Shown: positions 1-8,900, counted from the first letter of the stretch. The stretch: 15,131 nucleotides of DNA from Thalassiosira profunda (GCA_036939355.1 JALLAP010000350.1:1-15131); one strand, 5' to 3'. Notes: generated from the letters alone by a model not told the origin. Numbers and translations are program-made.

Positions 1-2
1 GG

Positions 3-476
3 ATGATGACGCCGGACGAAAGGCGCGCCAAGCAGCAAAAAGACGCGGCCGCCGATCGGAGGGCCGCGGCGACCGAACGCGCGGCCGTCATGTACAAGCA
101 GATGAACGCCAGCGTGGCCGAAGGAGAAGAAGCGGCGGTGAGCATCGCGGGGTGCTGCGACATGGCCGCGGCGGAGTGCGGGGTGCGCCCGGCGGAGAGC
201 AGCCTGCGCCGGGCATTGGAACGGTTGTACAAAAAGGACGGAATGGAGATGCCCAAGCTGAAGAAGGCGCGGCCGAGTCCGGCCGCGGTGACCCCGGCGA
301 CGGCGACGGACGGGACGGCGGTGGGTCCGGGCGCCGCCCAACCGAAGGCGAAGCGGAAGAAGGCCGACGCGCACTCCGGCCTGCCCAGCGACGAGGATTT
401 CGCGGCGGGGCTGTTGGGGTTTGCGCCCGTGCCCCATCTGCCGTCGACGGAGGAGGTGGAGATCGTCCAGGTGTAG
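3..476 (+). CDS. C-terminal part of an unknown basic, alanine-rich protein (5' end may lie outside the window)
   Basis: The frame is open from the first bases to a TAG at 474-476 and gives 157 residues. Two ATGs stand at 3 and 6, but the frame may continue upstream, so the true start is unknown. Residues 1-30 are charged and likely helical. Residues 30-75 form the only globular-looking part, with two adjacent Cys residues and ending in LRRALERLYKKDG. Residues 80-120 are Pro/Ala/Lys-rich with a possible nuclear signal, AKRKK. The acidic tail ends in EEVEIVQV. The order helical segment, basic stretch, acidic tail would suit a small nuclear protein or the tail of a DNA-binding protein, but no family was recognised. 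The reading frame is preferred over overlapping frames because its composition looks protein-like and it ends just before a less GC-rich spacer. Confidence 0.5.
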   Translation: MMTPDERRAKQQKDAAADRRAAATERAAVMYKQMNASVAEGEEAAVSIAGCCDMAAAECGVRPAESSLRRALERLYKKDGMEMPKLKKARPSPAAVTPATATDGTAVGPGAAQPKAKRKKADAHSGLPSDEDFAAGLLGFAPVPHLPSTEEVEIVQV

Positions 477-878
477 AATGGAGGGAGGATCGCGGTGCGG
501 GCGTGATGCCACCATTGACAACAGACGGTGGGGCCGGGCGGGGATCTCGGGCCGGAACCATTTGCACAGATGAAGGTAATGACGATGATTTTTCTATCTC
601 TCCTCCTGGAGAACCGGTGCTGTAAATAGTCAATAGCACAGTTCTACATAGGTACTTAGACATGTTAGATCGCTTCTCTCGCTTCCTCCCTCTGTTCTTT
701 CACCTTCTCTGCTTCTGCCTAAAAGACTCACCTACCTCGTACTAATTCCTACCTACACTACGTTAGCCACTTCGCCTCGGTTTGCGCCGTGAGTTGCAGC
801 AGGTTGCAGTCAAAGTTCTTCTCCACGTTGAGACCCCCTCAAGTATCAGCCTCGCCTCCTGGCCTCTCGAAGACCACC
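477..878. promoter_or_regulatory. Intergenic region upstream of the HA-repeat gene
   Basis: This 402-base stretch holds no convincing gene. It includes the 3' flank of the first ORF and then a pyrimidine-rich tract at about 670-760, as expected upstream of a transcription or translation start. The 10-mer TACCTCGTAC at 733-742 is also found at 9110-9119 upstream of the F-box-like gene, at a similar distance from the start codon (about 137 and 143 bases). An ATG at 662 opens only a 27-codon ORF. GTGAGT at 789 followed by AG dinucleotides near 850 could be a 5'-UTR intron, but this is not demonstrated. Confidence 0.4.
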
Positions 879-1790
879 ATGTCGACGCTAGGGATAACGT
901 GGGTGCCCGCGGGCGGCGGCGGATCCGGGAAGGCCGCCGCAGCTCCGGATTTGCGCGCCATCTCCGACGAAGTCAAACGGTCCGTTGTCCAATGGCATCG
1001 AGCGAGGAAAAGCAGGGCGCAGGGAGGTACATCGGGAGGGAAGCATCTTTCCCATTCGAGCCACGGGCAGCACCAAGGCCAAGGCATATGCCACAGAAGA
1101 GCGTCCTTAGAGAATGGTGCCAAAGGTGGGGGCAATCAGAAGAGGGTGATAAAAACATTCGAAGAGAGGATCGAAGAGTTGACGGCGTACAAAGCCGAGC
1201 ACGGGCATGTCAACGTGAAGCCGAGCGAAGACTATAGCCTGGCTAACTTTTGTGCGAACACCAGGAAGGCCAGAAGAGGGCGTGGCAATACAAAACTGAC
1301 CGAGGAACGCATCGCCTCTTTGGATGCCCTTGGATTCAATTGGGCGCCCGATGCAAATGGTGGAAGGTCTTCCGATGCATTTGAGAAGAGGGTAGAAGAG
1401 CTGAGGGCGTACAAAGCAACGCAAGGGCACCTCAACGCGAAGAGGAGCGCAGACAAAAGCCTTTATAATTTTTGTCGCGACATGAGATATGCCCGCAGAT
1501 ATCCAGACAGCAGTAAGGGGAGGAAGCTGACAGTGGAACGCATCGCCTCTTTGGATGCCCTCGGGTTCGATTGGACGCCCAACAATGAGAAGGCCGACTC
1601 ATTTCGTGAGAGAGCGCAAGAGCTGACGGCATACAAAGCCGAGCACGGGAATGTCAATGTGAAGGAGGGCGAAGACAAAAGCCTGCATCAGTTCTGTGTT
1701 CACATCAGACAGGCGCGCGAAGGACGTGGTAATATGAAAATGACAGAAGATCGCATAGCCTCATTGGATGCTCTCGGATTCAAGTGGTGA
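879..1790 (+). CDS. Protein with three tandem helicase-associated (HA) repeats, no helicase
   Basis: The ATG at 879 lies in ACCACCATGT, a good Kozak context; the frame is open further upstream to 789 but only with a GTG. The product is 303 residues. Residues 1-90 are Gly/Ser/Lys-rich and probably disordered. Three repeats follow at about 94-155, 168-232 and 242-303, each running F-x-E/K-R-x-x-E-L-x-A-Y-K-A, G-H/N-x-N, S-L-x-x-F-C, a basic segment, and ending RIASLDALGF-x-W. This is the helicase-associated domain pattern, named from its position next to helicases in bacteria but found as stand-alone tandem arrays in diatoms and other algae. It is thought to bind nucleic acid; the role of the stand-alone form is unknown. 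No DEAD/DEAH helicase motif is present. The last repeat ends exactly at the stop codon. The neighbour on the other strand is tail to tail, 215 bases away. Confidence 0.88.
   Translation: MSTLGITWVPAGGGGSGKAAAAPDLRAISDEVKRSVVQWHRARKSRAQGGTSGGKHLSHSSHGQHQGQGICHRRASLENGAKGGGNQKRVIKTFEERIEELTAYKAEHGHVNVKPSEDYSLANFCANTRKARRGRGNTKLTEERIASLDALGFNWAPDANGGRSSDAFEKRVEELRAYKATQGHLNAKRSADKSLYNFCRDMRYARRYPDSSKGRKLTVERIASLDALGFDWTPNNEKADSFRERAQELTAYKAEHGNVNVKEGEDKSLHQFCVHIRQAREGRGNMKMTEDRIASLDALGFKW
1158..1787 (+). repeat. Three coding HA repeats with a 27-base identical block
   Basis: The repeat units lie at 1158-1343, 1380-1574 and 1602-1787. Repeats 1 and 2 share an exact 27-base block at 1304-1330 and 1535-1561 that encodes the ERIASLDAL segment. 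The third copy has several synonymous changes there. Identity at the DNA level points to recent duplication or gene conversion between units 1 and 2. Confidence 0.8.
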
Positions 1791-1793
1791 CCA

Positions 1794-1799
1794 AATAAA
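1794..1799 (+). terminator. Possible polyadenylation signal AATAAA
   Basis: AATAAA begins four bases after the TGA of the HA-repeat gene. It is the canonical animal/plant signal, but protist signals vary and the spacing from the stop is very short, so this is only a candidate. Confidence 0.25.
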
Positions 1800-2005
1800 A
1801 GGGGAGACAAAGAAGGGAGAAGAGCAGAGCCGGGGGCTGAATGCTACAATGCTACAAAAGGAAAGCCGGACATCGCACTGATATTTAACAGGTACCATAC
1901 CTAGCACCATCTGCGCAACCCTGGCAATCCATTCCATACTCTATCTTCGCCTCCTCCCGAAGCGCCTCATTTACACACATCATATGTACCTCCCAAACAA
2001 CCGCT

Positions 2006-4432
2006 CTACCCAATGTGCTGCACGGCCCTTCGCCGTCGGTATTCCACGATCCCAAACTTGGCCCCCACGAACACCAACAGGACCGCCGCGGCCACCGCCC
2101 CGATCGCCCCCGCGACGCTCGATGCGCCCCCCAATGTTTCGCTCGCCGCGCCCTCGGCCCAATTCGTCCGCGATTGCAGGTACGCCGGATCGCGAAAGTA
2201 TCCGTCGTGCGAGGGCGGCTCTTTGTGGTCCTTCCCCAGGACGGACTTGCCGCTCTTGCTGGTTTTGGAGGCCTTGCCCTTGACGCTCTTGCACTTGGCG
2301 CTCTTGTGGGACTTGCTCGACGTGCTGCTGCTGCTGCTGCCGCCGGACGTGGGCTTCATGCTCCCGTACTTGGAAGCTTTAAAGAGTTTCGACGCCTTCG
2401 AGTAACACTCATCGGTCGGCGGTTCATAAAAGGTCGGAGCGAGCGTCGCGGGCACCGACGGAGTGGGCGGGAAGGCCTGCGGCGGCCGCGTGGCCGGCGG
2501 ACGCGTCCTGACGGGGCTCGACGTCCCAACCTCCCCAACGCTCGGCTCCCGCGTCGGCCGGGGCGTCGGATCCGGCGTCGGCCTTGGAGTGGTCGGCATC
2601 GCCATGCCCACGCACGCGCGGAGGTCCCGGCATCCAAACTCGTTGGCGGAGATTTTGCAGCACACTTCTCCGAAACCAGGAGTGCACCGAGCCGCCGTCG
2701 GCTCGAGGAAGTCCGTGCAGATGCGATCCTCCACCGGCCCGATCCCACAGCTTTCCAAGGCGGCGCTCGCCGGGCTCGACGACGAGCCGGCGAGGCAGAC
2801 CGAGTTGAAGGTGGCGGGATCTCCGGGCGTGGCGCCGGGCTCCGTGCAGCACACCTCGGCCTCGGTGGCGCACTGCGGATTGTCGACGTCGCACGTCTGC
2901 GCCGAGGCCGGGGGCCGCGTCGGCCCCGGAGCGACGGGCGTCGACACGCCCAAACACTCGTTCAACTCGCGACAGCCAAACTCGTTGTCACTGACTTTGC
3001 AGCACACCTCGCCCGTCGTCGGGGTGCACTTATTCGAGGTCAATAAATCGGTGCACACGACGTCGGCGATGGGACCCAATCCGCACCCCTCCAGCGCCGC
3101 GCTGGCGAGGTTTCCGGGCACCGAGCCCGCCGTGCAGACCTGGTCGAACGTGGCGGGCTGCCCGGACGTCGCGCCCGGAACGGTGCAGCAGACCAGCTCG
3201 CTCGGACACACATCGTCCCGGACGTCGCACTCTTCTGGAGTTGTCGGCCCCGGCGACGGCCTGGGCGTGGGGGGCGCCGAAAGTGGCGCCCGGGTGAGGG
3301 GCATGCCGGAGGGCATAGCACTGGGACTCTCTCCGGGAATCTCGCCCTCCTGCAAGCTGATGGCAAAGTTGCCGCCCGCATCGAACGTCTCGGACGACAC
3401 GAGCAACTGGTATTCCACGTTGGCCTCGGCGCGGAAGTTCTGCGTCGCGGAAAGTTCCCCCACGCACGTCAGATCGTCCACCGTCTCGTCGCAATTTCCA
3501 GAGTAGATGCGCAGCTGCCGATCTCCCGTCACGCTCGCGGCCAGGGTCACATCCACCGCGCTCGTGTACGAGAACCACACCCCGTTGGCAAACAGAAAGG
3601 CGCCGCAGGAATTGGCGTCAAAGTCCGGCAATGCCCCCAACGTGGTGCCGCTGAAGAAGAACGGCAAACTCTGAATCGACAGGGCGTTTTCGCATCGATC
3701 GTTCCTTGGCACGGCGTAGTCTTCCACCTCGATCGCAAAGGCGGCTCCGTCGCTGGCGTCTTGTTCCGAGACCAAGAAGCGATAGTCGACGTCGGCCTCC
3801 CCCACAAAGTCCCTGGAGGGCTCGAGGCCGGCCAGGCATTCCAATGCGTCGCACTCTCCGCTGTAAACTCGGACGCTCTGGCCGTTGTCGACCGTCACGC
3901 TAATGACCTTGGTTTCGGCGGGAGTGTACGCGTACCACACCCCGTTGGCATCGGCCGCGGCGCCGCAGGAGGCCATGTCAAAGTCCGCGGTGGCCCCGAT
4001 GGTGGAGCCCGATGAAGAGTAGGGAAGAGACGCGAGGGTGATGGCGGTCTCGCATTGGTCGTTGGCCGGGGCGGGTCCTGTGGGGGCAGAAGCTGCGGGA
4101 GCCGCGGTGGGGGTGGCCGCCGCGACGGGGGCCGCGGTGCTGGGGGCCATCGACGGAACCTCCGTCGATTCGACCGCGGCCTCCGACGGCCGCTCCGTGG
4201 CGGTGGCGGCCTCCGGGCTGAAGGTGGGAATGCCGGAGGGGGTGTCCGTGGGCGAAAAGGTGGGAAATTTCGTCGCCGGGGCCTGGAGGGCGCGGTCGTA
4301 AATAGTGTCTTTCATTACCTGGGGCCGCAGGTGGCGGCGCCGGGACGGGCGGCGATCGTGCGAAGGGGCGGCGGAGGCGCGGGCGGCGAGGAGCAATGAC
4401 GCCGAGGCGAGCATCTTCGATGTCGTCGCCAT
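2006..4432 (-). CDS. Secretory type I membrane protein with silaffin-like Ser/Lys region (silicalemma-associated-protein-like)
   Basis: The product is 808 residues from the ATG at 4432 (context ACCATGG); an in-frame ATG at 4492 adds 20 residues rich in Arg/Pro ahead of the signal peptide and is less likely. Order: signal peptide 1-22; basic propeptide-like part with RHL (33-35) and RAL (47-49), which fit the RXL processing sites of silaffins; Pro/Ser/Thr linker 50-122; two beta-sandwich repeats 123-238 and 243-361 (NDxCExA start, NGVWYAYT or NGVWFSYT, RVYSG/RIYSG), resembling bacterial pre-peptidase C-terminal-type modules; two Cys-rich repeats 402-494 and 514-607; Pro-rich linker; Ser/Lys region 678-737; one membrane segment about 773-796; short tail starting EYRRRR. 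Signal peptide, Ser/Lys luminal region, single C-terminal membrane segment and short cytoplasmic tail match diatom silicalemma-associated proteins. The role in silica is inference; a general cell-surface protein is the alternative. Confidence 0.8.
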   Translation of the reverse strand: MATTSKMLASASLLLAARASAAPSHDRRPSRRRHLRPQVMKDTIYDRALQAPATKFPTFSPTDTPSGIPTFSPEAATATERPSEAAVESTEVPSMAPSTAAPVAAATPTAAPAASAPTGPAPANDQCETAITLASLPYSSSGSTIGATADFDMASCGAAADANGVWYAYTPAETKVISVTVDNGQSVRVYSGECDALECLAGLEPSRDFVGEADVDYRFLVSEQDASDGAAFAIEVEDYAVPRNDRCENALSIQSLPFFFSGTTLGALPDFDANSCGAFLFANGVWFSYTSAVDVTLAASVTGDRQLRIYSGNCDETVDDLTCVGELSATQNFRAEANVEYQLLVSSETFDAGGNFAISLQEGEIPGESPSAMPSGMPLTRAPLSAPPTPRPSPGPTTPEECDVRDDVCPSELVCCTVPGATSGQPATFDQVCTAGSVPGNLASAALEGCGLGPIADVVCTDLLTSNKCTPTTGEVCCKVSDNEFGCRELNECLGVSTPVAPGPTRPPASAQTCDVDNPQCATEAEVCCTEPGATPGDPATFNSVCLAGSSSSPASAALESCGIGPVEDRICTDFLEPTAARCTPGFGEVCCKISANEFGCRDLRACVGMAMPTTPRPTPDPTPRPTREPSVGEVGTSSPVRTRPPATRPPQAFPPTPSVPATLAPTFYEPPTDECYSKASKLFKASKYGSMKPTSGGSSSSSTSSKSHKSAKCKSVKGKASKTSKSGKSVLGKDHKEPPSHDGYFRDPAYLQSRTNWAEGAASETLGGASSVAGAIGAVAAAVLLVFVGAKFGIVEYRRRRAVQHIG
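2222..2401 (-). other. Silaffin-like Ser/Lys region of the membrane protein
   Basis: Residues 678-737 hold 16 Lys and many Ser. Lysines recur every third residue in two runs: 679, 682, 685, 688 (SKASKLFKASK) and 720, 723, 726, 729, with further spaced Lys at 707, 710, 713, 715 and 718. The spacing resembles the lysine clusters of Thalassiosira silaffins, where modified Lys and phosphorylated Ser promote silica formation and clusters target proteins to silica. A polyserine run (residues about 699-706) is encoded by a GCT/GCC-type triplet tract near 2324-2345. Confidence 0.6.
2612..3229 (-). repeat. Twin 12-cysteine domains
   Basis: Two homologous segments, residues 402-494 and 514-607, each have 12 Cys in the same order, including two CC pairs. 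Shared blocks are PGAT, ASAALE, GEVCCK and NEFGCR. The even Cys number and secretory context suggest six disulfides each. The family was not recognised. The paired copies are an internal duplication. Confidence 0.75.
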
Positions 4433-5026
4433 GGTCGCTGCCGCGAGTGGCTGGCGGGGCGGCCGGCTCCGTCGGCGGCTGGGAGGCTTCATGGTTGCTG
4501 CCGGGATCGAAATTGCAAGCGCAACGAGGCGAATTGCTCGAAATGGGCGCGAGATGGGAGCAAAGGCGCCGCGGAGTGCTTCTCGGCGCCGGGAGAGCGG
4601 GCATCAAACGTCAAACTCGAGCAAATCCGATCCGCCCGACGAAAAAGGAGTTTCCGGCACCCAAAGTCGCAACTCGGTACGGATTCCTACGTTCCTCCTC
4701 CGTGGGTTGGCCAAAAAAACATCACCGTCCTTCCCGCCCGGCAAGGGAGGCGCCCTCCTGCCATCAAGAAGAACAATGCTGTTTGAACGATGCCAGCGCT
4801 TGGCTGGCAACAATGCACCTCTCGCGCCGATAAAACAACTCCTCCAACCAACATCGGGACGCCGCGCGGAGAGGAAGTCCGAGCGCCAAGCCTGCCGCCC
4901 AGCGCCCCTCACCGCCGCTGCTCGCACCTCGCGCCCGCCCGTCCTCGTTGCGCCCACGCCCTCCGTCCGACGTGCATCAATCGATAGAGAAGAAAGAGAG
5001 AGACCGAACCCGCGAAACATCGAACC
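4433..5026. promoter_or_regulatory. Divergent promoter region between the membrane-protein and PDZ genes
   Basis: The 594 bases separate two start codons in head-to-head arrangement, both in ACCATGG context. No protein-like frame is seen apart from the possible 20-codon extension of the minus-strand gene up to 4492. An A-rich run lies near 4711-4722, and a purine-rich stretch (4985-5003) stands just ahead of the PDZ gene start. No defined motif can be supported. Confidence 0.45.
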
Positions 5027-5653
5027 ATGGAGGCATTGAGCGACAGCATGGAAGAACTCCAGAGCACCCTCGCCGGCTGGTACGACGCCGCGACCGCCGG
5101 GCCGTCCGCAAAACACGCGGGGTTTTACGCCCCGTTGATCACCGGACGGGTCTGCGGCGTCGGCTGCCATTTGGGATTGGTCAATCCCCCGAGCGGCAAG
5201 ACGAACGTCGTCGTTGGTGCGTCCGAACCGAATCATGCATGTGTTCATCTTCATTTACGAACGTCACGTGCTCATCTATGACTGCTGCAAAACGCTAACG
5301 CTGCATCCTCCATCGACTGCCATTCCGAAGTGGCCACCGAGCCAAACACCGCCGCCGCCCGCGCCGGACTGCAATCCGGCGACGTCGTCGTCTCCGTCGA
5401 CTCCCGGCCCATCCAGGGCCGGCTCTACATTCCCGACGACGTCGCCGCCCTCATCCGCGGCCGGGAGGGGACCACCGTCGAGATCGTGATCGAACGGAGC
5501 GGCGGAGAGAGGGTAAAGCACGTGTTGGTGCGGGAGTTGCTGGACGTCGAGGCGGCGGATGTGGCGGAGGATGCGGGGAACAGTTTGTACTTGACCGAGG
5601 CGGCGCCGAGTCCGGAGGCGCCCGCGAAGAAGGGGGCGCCGGTGACCCCGTGA
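5027..5653 (+). CDS. Small PDZ-domain protein, two exons: join 5027-5216 and 5331-5653
   Basis: The ATG at 5027 is in ACCATGG. Exon 1 (190 bases, 63 codons plus one base) stops making sense after GKTNVVV; unspliced reading ends at a TGA at 5279. Removing 5217-5330 restores the frame and joins NVVV to VATEPNTAAARAGL, giving 170 residues to the TGA at 5651. The joined product contains one PDZ domain at about 40-132: a ligand-loop-like GVGCHLGLV, then AGLQSGDVVVSVD, the Ile/Val-rich strand TVEIVIERSG and a final VKHVLVRE. PDZ domains bind C-terminal peptides of partner proteins and act as scaffolds. Residues 1-39 are short and acidic; the tail after 132 is Ala/Pro-rich. No signal peptide or membrane segment is seen, so a cytosolic role is likely. 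The partner is unknown. Confidence 0.82.
5217..5330 (+). other. Spliceosomal intron in the PDZ gene
   Basis: The donor is GTTG/GTGCGT, a branch-point-like CTAAC is at 5295-5299 and the acceptor is CCGAAG/TG, about 31 bases after it. Length is 114 bases, phase 1. Use of the next AG (5340-5341) would break the frame. The domain continuity across the join is the main support. Confidence 0.8.
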
Positions 5654-5923
5654 GGAGACGAACTGGGGCCGTGGAATATGGGACGGCATTGCGAGAGATT
5701 GGAATATGGGAGGGTGCCGCTGGCTATATTTATTGGTGCCAGGGCAGCGACAACTTCTTACTATCGAGGAGCTGGGACCCTTGGAAGGAGCTCTTCGATG
5801 AATTGGCATGGCTCGGCAATCTGTTCTCGGCCAGCTGTGCATTGTAGGTACTTATTTAGAAGGGAACGTCAATACAGGCAGTGCCAGCGCAGAGTTATTG
5901 TTCGTCTCCATTGATGGCAATGT

Positions 5924-8900
5924 TCAGCCATCCATGACGCTTTCGCCCATCAACAGAGGATTCAATCCCGTGCTGACGATGCTGTCGAGCGATCGCTCGA
6001 TGTAGTCGAGGTACTGCTCGCTCACGGCGTCGTCCTCCTCCGCCTCCGGCTGCGCACGCCCGTCCTCGTTCCCAAAGCGAAGCACTTGGCTCTGCGTCGC
6101 GTAGCGGTAGAGCATGCCCTGAGAGGGCGCTTCGCCTCGCCGACGCGCGTCGGGCACCACCTTCAACGCCTCGGAGAGGTCCAAGTTGGAGTCGGCGTCC
6201 AATGCCTGCGGCGACGGCTTCTGCACGCACTCCTCGCAGACCAGCAGGAACAGCTGCTCTCCACCACTAGACACCAATCCTCCGTCGGAATCGTCCGTCG
6301 CGTCCGCACGAACTCGCAGCACGAGCGCCGCGTCGTTCCGGCCCAGGTACCGCCACAGCTGCCGCGCCAGCATCCGCATCTCGTCGTGCCGCGACGCGTC
6401 GCTCTCGGCCCCCGCGCGGGCCGCCAGGGGCACGCCGTAAATGAGCGCCGAGTCCACGCTCGCCAGCGGAATCGTCTGGAGCACCTCCACCGCCGACGGC
6501 GGCAGGGCCGCGAGGCGGCGCAGGTCCTCCGCGAGCGCGGCCGTGCCCGTCGAGCGGAGGGAGTGCGGGAGGACCGTCGGCCGGAGGTCCAGCGAAATGG
6601 AACAGCTGGTCCCGTCGAGGGTTTCGGGCAGGTCGAAGCGCAGGCGTCCCCGCACGCCGGACGAGGCGCACGTCGCGGCAAAGCCCTCCTGCGTCCACCG
6701 CTGCACCACGCCCTGGAACGAGGGGCCGTGCCCCTCCGCAAACTCCAGGCGGAGATCGACGGGCACCGTGCCCCCGTCCGACGAGTCGAGCGCGGCCCGG
6801 CCCAGCGCGCGGAGGCGCCGGCGAATGTCGTTGACGCACCGAATGACGCGCAGGCGGTCGGGTAGGAGCGAGGACGAGGCGCCGAGCGCAGTGCTTCCCA
6901 TCGTTTCGTCGTCCTCACCAAACATTGCAGAGTCGGAGCTGCCCCGAATCGCCTTCATCGCCTGCAGGACCGTCGTCGTCTCCACCACCAAAACGGTCAC
7001 CGCCGCCAAGTGCGTCTCGCCCTTCCCGCTCGGCGCCGAGGACTGGAGGCGCTTCCAAAACTGTTCCAGCCCCTCCACGTGGGCGGACGACCGACAATCG
7101 GCGAAGAGGTTGGCATCGGTCGTGAACAGCGTCGCATGCCGGGCCGAGCAAACATCGTCGCCGGCCTCCGCGTCCGCCAGCTTGTCCTCGATGGCCGCGA
7201 GCAGGTCGCCAAAATGCCCCCAGCTCTCCCCGGCCGAAAAGCCCGCCGGGCCGCGATAGCTGGCCGCGTCGGAATGCGCATCGAACGCGCCGCGCAGCGT
7301 GGTTTCGTCGGCGTCTCCGGTGCCGTAGTCGAACCCGGTCCCGGCGTGGCCCTCGTCGACATCAATCTCGCCCCCTCCGCAGCCAAGGTGGCCGTTGACC
7401 GGAGCCACGAAGTCGGCCAGCCACGCCGCCCGCCCGTCCCGGCTCCCCCACGCATCCCCGTCCGACTCCTCGCCGTCGCATCCCTCGAAGAGGTGCGACG
7501 CCCGCGCCACCACTGCCGTCGTCGCCCAATCCCCCGCCCGTCCCTTTCCCCGCGACGCGCCGCTGCCGTTCGTGCGCTTCGTGCCGAGGGCCAATGCCGC
7601 GAGAACGGTGCTCCCATCCCCATCGCATTCCTCGCCCAACGAGCGGGAAGAGAGCGCCCCCCGCGCCAGGCCTCCCTCGAGCAAGCCCGGCAGGTGCCCC
7701 AGGAACGCCGACCGGGCGAGGGCGTCGGCCGATACCGCGGGCACGACGCGGTTGTCGATGGCCAGGGCGCGACGGGGGAGGATCCGGGATAGCTGCGTTT
7801 GATTCTGCCGCTGCGAGGGCTGCGAGCGTTGCTTCGGCTGCTGCGAGGGCTGCTTCGAGTGTTGCTTGGGCTGCGTCTTCGTCGTCCGGCGTTGGGATTT
7901 GTTGTTGGATTTGGCATCCTTGCCGTTCTTCGCACCGGTGCTCCGGCTCCGGCCCTCGCTCTTGCCTCTGCCGCCGCTGCTCCCTCCCCGCGCCGGCCTC
8001 CTCCCCCGCTTCGCCTCCGCGACCTCCACCTCGTCGTCGCTGCCCTCGTCGTCCGTGTCCTCCAGCACCCTCCCCTTGGCTTTGCCCGCCTTGGACGTGG
8101 GTTTGGACGCAGTCCCCCTCGTCGTCCGCCCCTTCCCTCCCCTGCTCCCCCGCTTCGTGAGCACCTCGTCCTCGCTACTGCTGCTGCCACCGCTGCTGCT
8201 GCTGTCGTAGCCGCTGCTCTCCTCGTCGCTGTCCACCAGCTCCAGCCGCATTTCGCCCTTCTTCTTCCCCTTTGGCTGGCTCCCCCGCTTGGCCGGTCCC
8301 TTCTTCTTGGCCTGCCCCTTCTTGGGCTGTTCCTGCGGAGGGGCCTTCCGCTTGCCCCCCGCCCGGCCCTTCGTCTGGGAGCGATTCTCCACATTTTCGT
8401 CTGCCACCGCCTCTCTTCCACCCCCCTTTCCACCTCCCTTCCCACCACCCTTTGCCCCCTTGGACGGCTTGGGAATGGGCTTGCCGACCGGCTTTCCCTT
8501 GCCGTTCCCCAGCGCGACCGGCCGCTTGCCCCCCTTTTGGCTGCCCTTCTTTTTTCTCGCGAGGTCCGCGACGGTGATGGTGGGCGACGCGGCCGTCGGC
8601 TTGCGCCGGGGGATTGACCTGCCTCCGTTGGTGGAGCTGCCGTGGGATTTCTTCTTCTTCATTGGAAGGGTCGGCGGGGCCTCCTCCCCATCCGAGTCGA
8701 GCTCGTCGTCCAATGACGCGCCCGTTTTGTGTTGCGCCGCTCCGCCTCCCCCGCCGCCTTTGGCGCCCCCCAAATTCTCGCCGCGAGAGGCGAAAGAATT
8801 ATCGGGGGAGTCGTCGGCAAAGTCGAGCTCTCCGGGCAATTGATCGGGCTGCTGCTTCGAGGCCCAGGCGCGGTCGAGCGTGTTCCCCGCGAGCGAGACA

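Noticed and set aside
152..625. Plus-strand Gly/Arg-rich ORF overlapping the first gene
   Set aside because: Composition is that of a shifted frame, and it starts inside the better-looking frame at 3-476.
789..878. GTG-started extension of the HA-repeat protein
   Set aside because: Eukaryotic nuclear genes rarely start at GTG, and the ATG at 879 has a strong context. GTGAGT here looks more like a possible splice donor.
879..1790. Helicase or transposon origin of the HA-repeat gene
   Set aside because: No Walker, DEAD/DEAH or transposase motif is present, and no terminal repeats were seen around it.
2015..3506. Two long plus-strand ORFs (over 340 codons each) opposite the membrane-protein gene
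   Set aside because: They are antisense shadows in GC-rich DNA; they lack recognisable domains, while the minus strand has a signal peptide, repeats and a membrane segment in good order.
4305..5039. Plus-strand ORF of 244 codons in the divergent promoter region
   Set aside because: It starts inside the membrane-protein gene, is Arg/Ser-rich and lacks any domain; it overlaps the start of the PDZ gene in another frame.
6997..8448. Minus-strand ORF of 483 codons, very Arg-rich
   Set aside because: It is a frame-shifted reading of the large unknown gene; the Arg excess is typical of shifted GC-rich coding DNA.
7799..8617. Plus-strand ORF of 272 codons rich in Leu/Pro/Arg
   Set aside because: It is the mirror of the low-complexity Lys/Gly/Ser tract of the large minus-strand gene.
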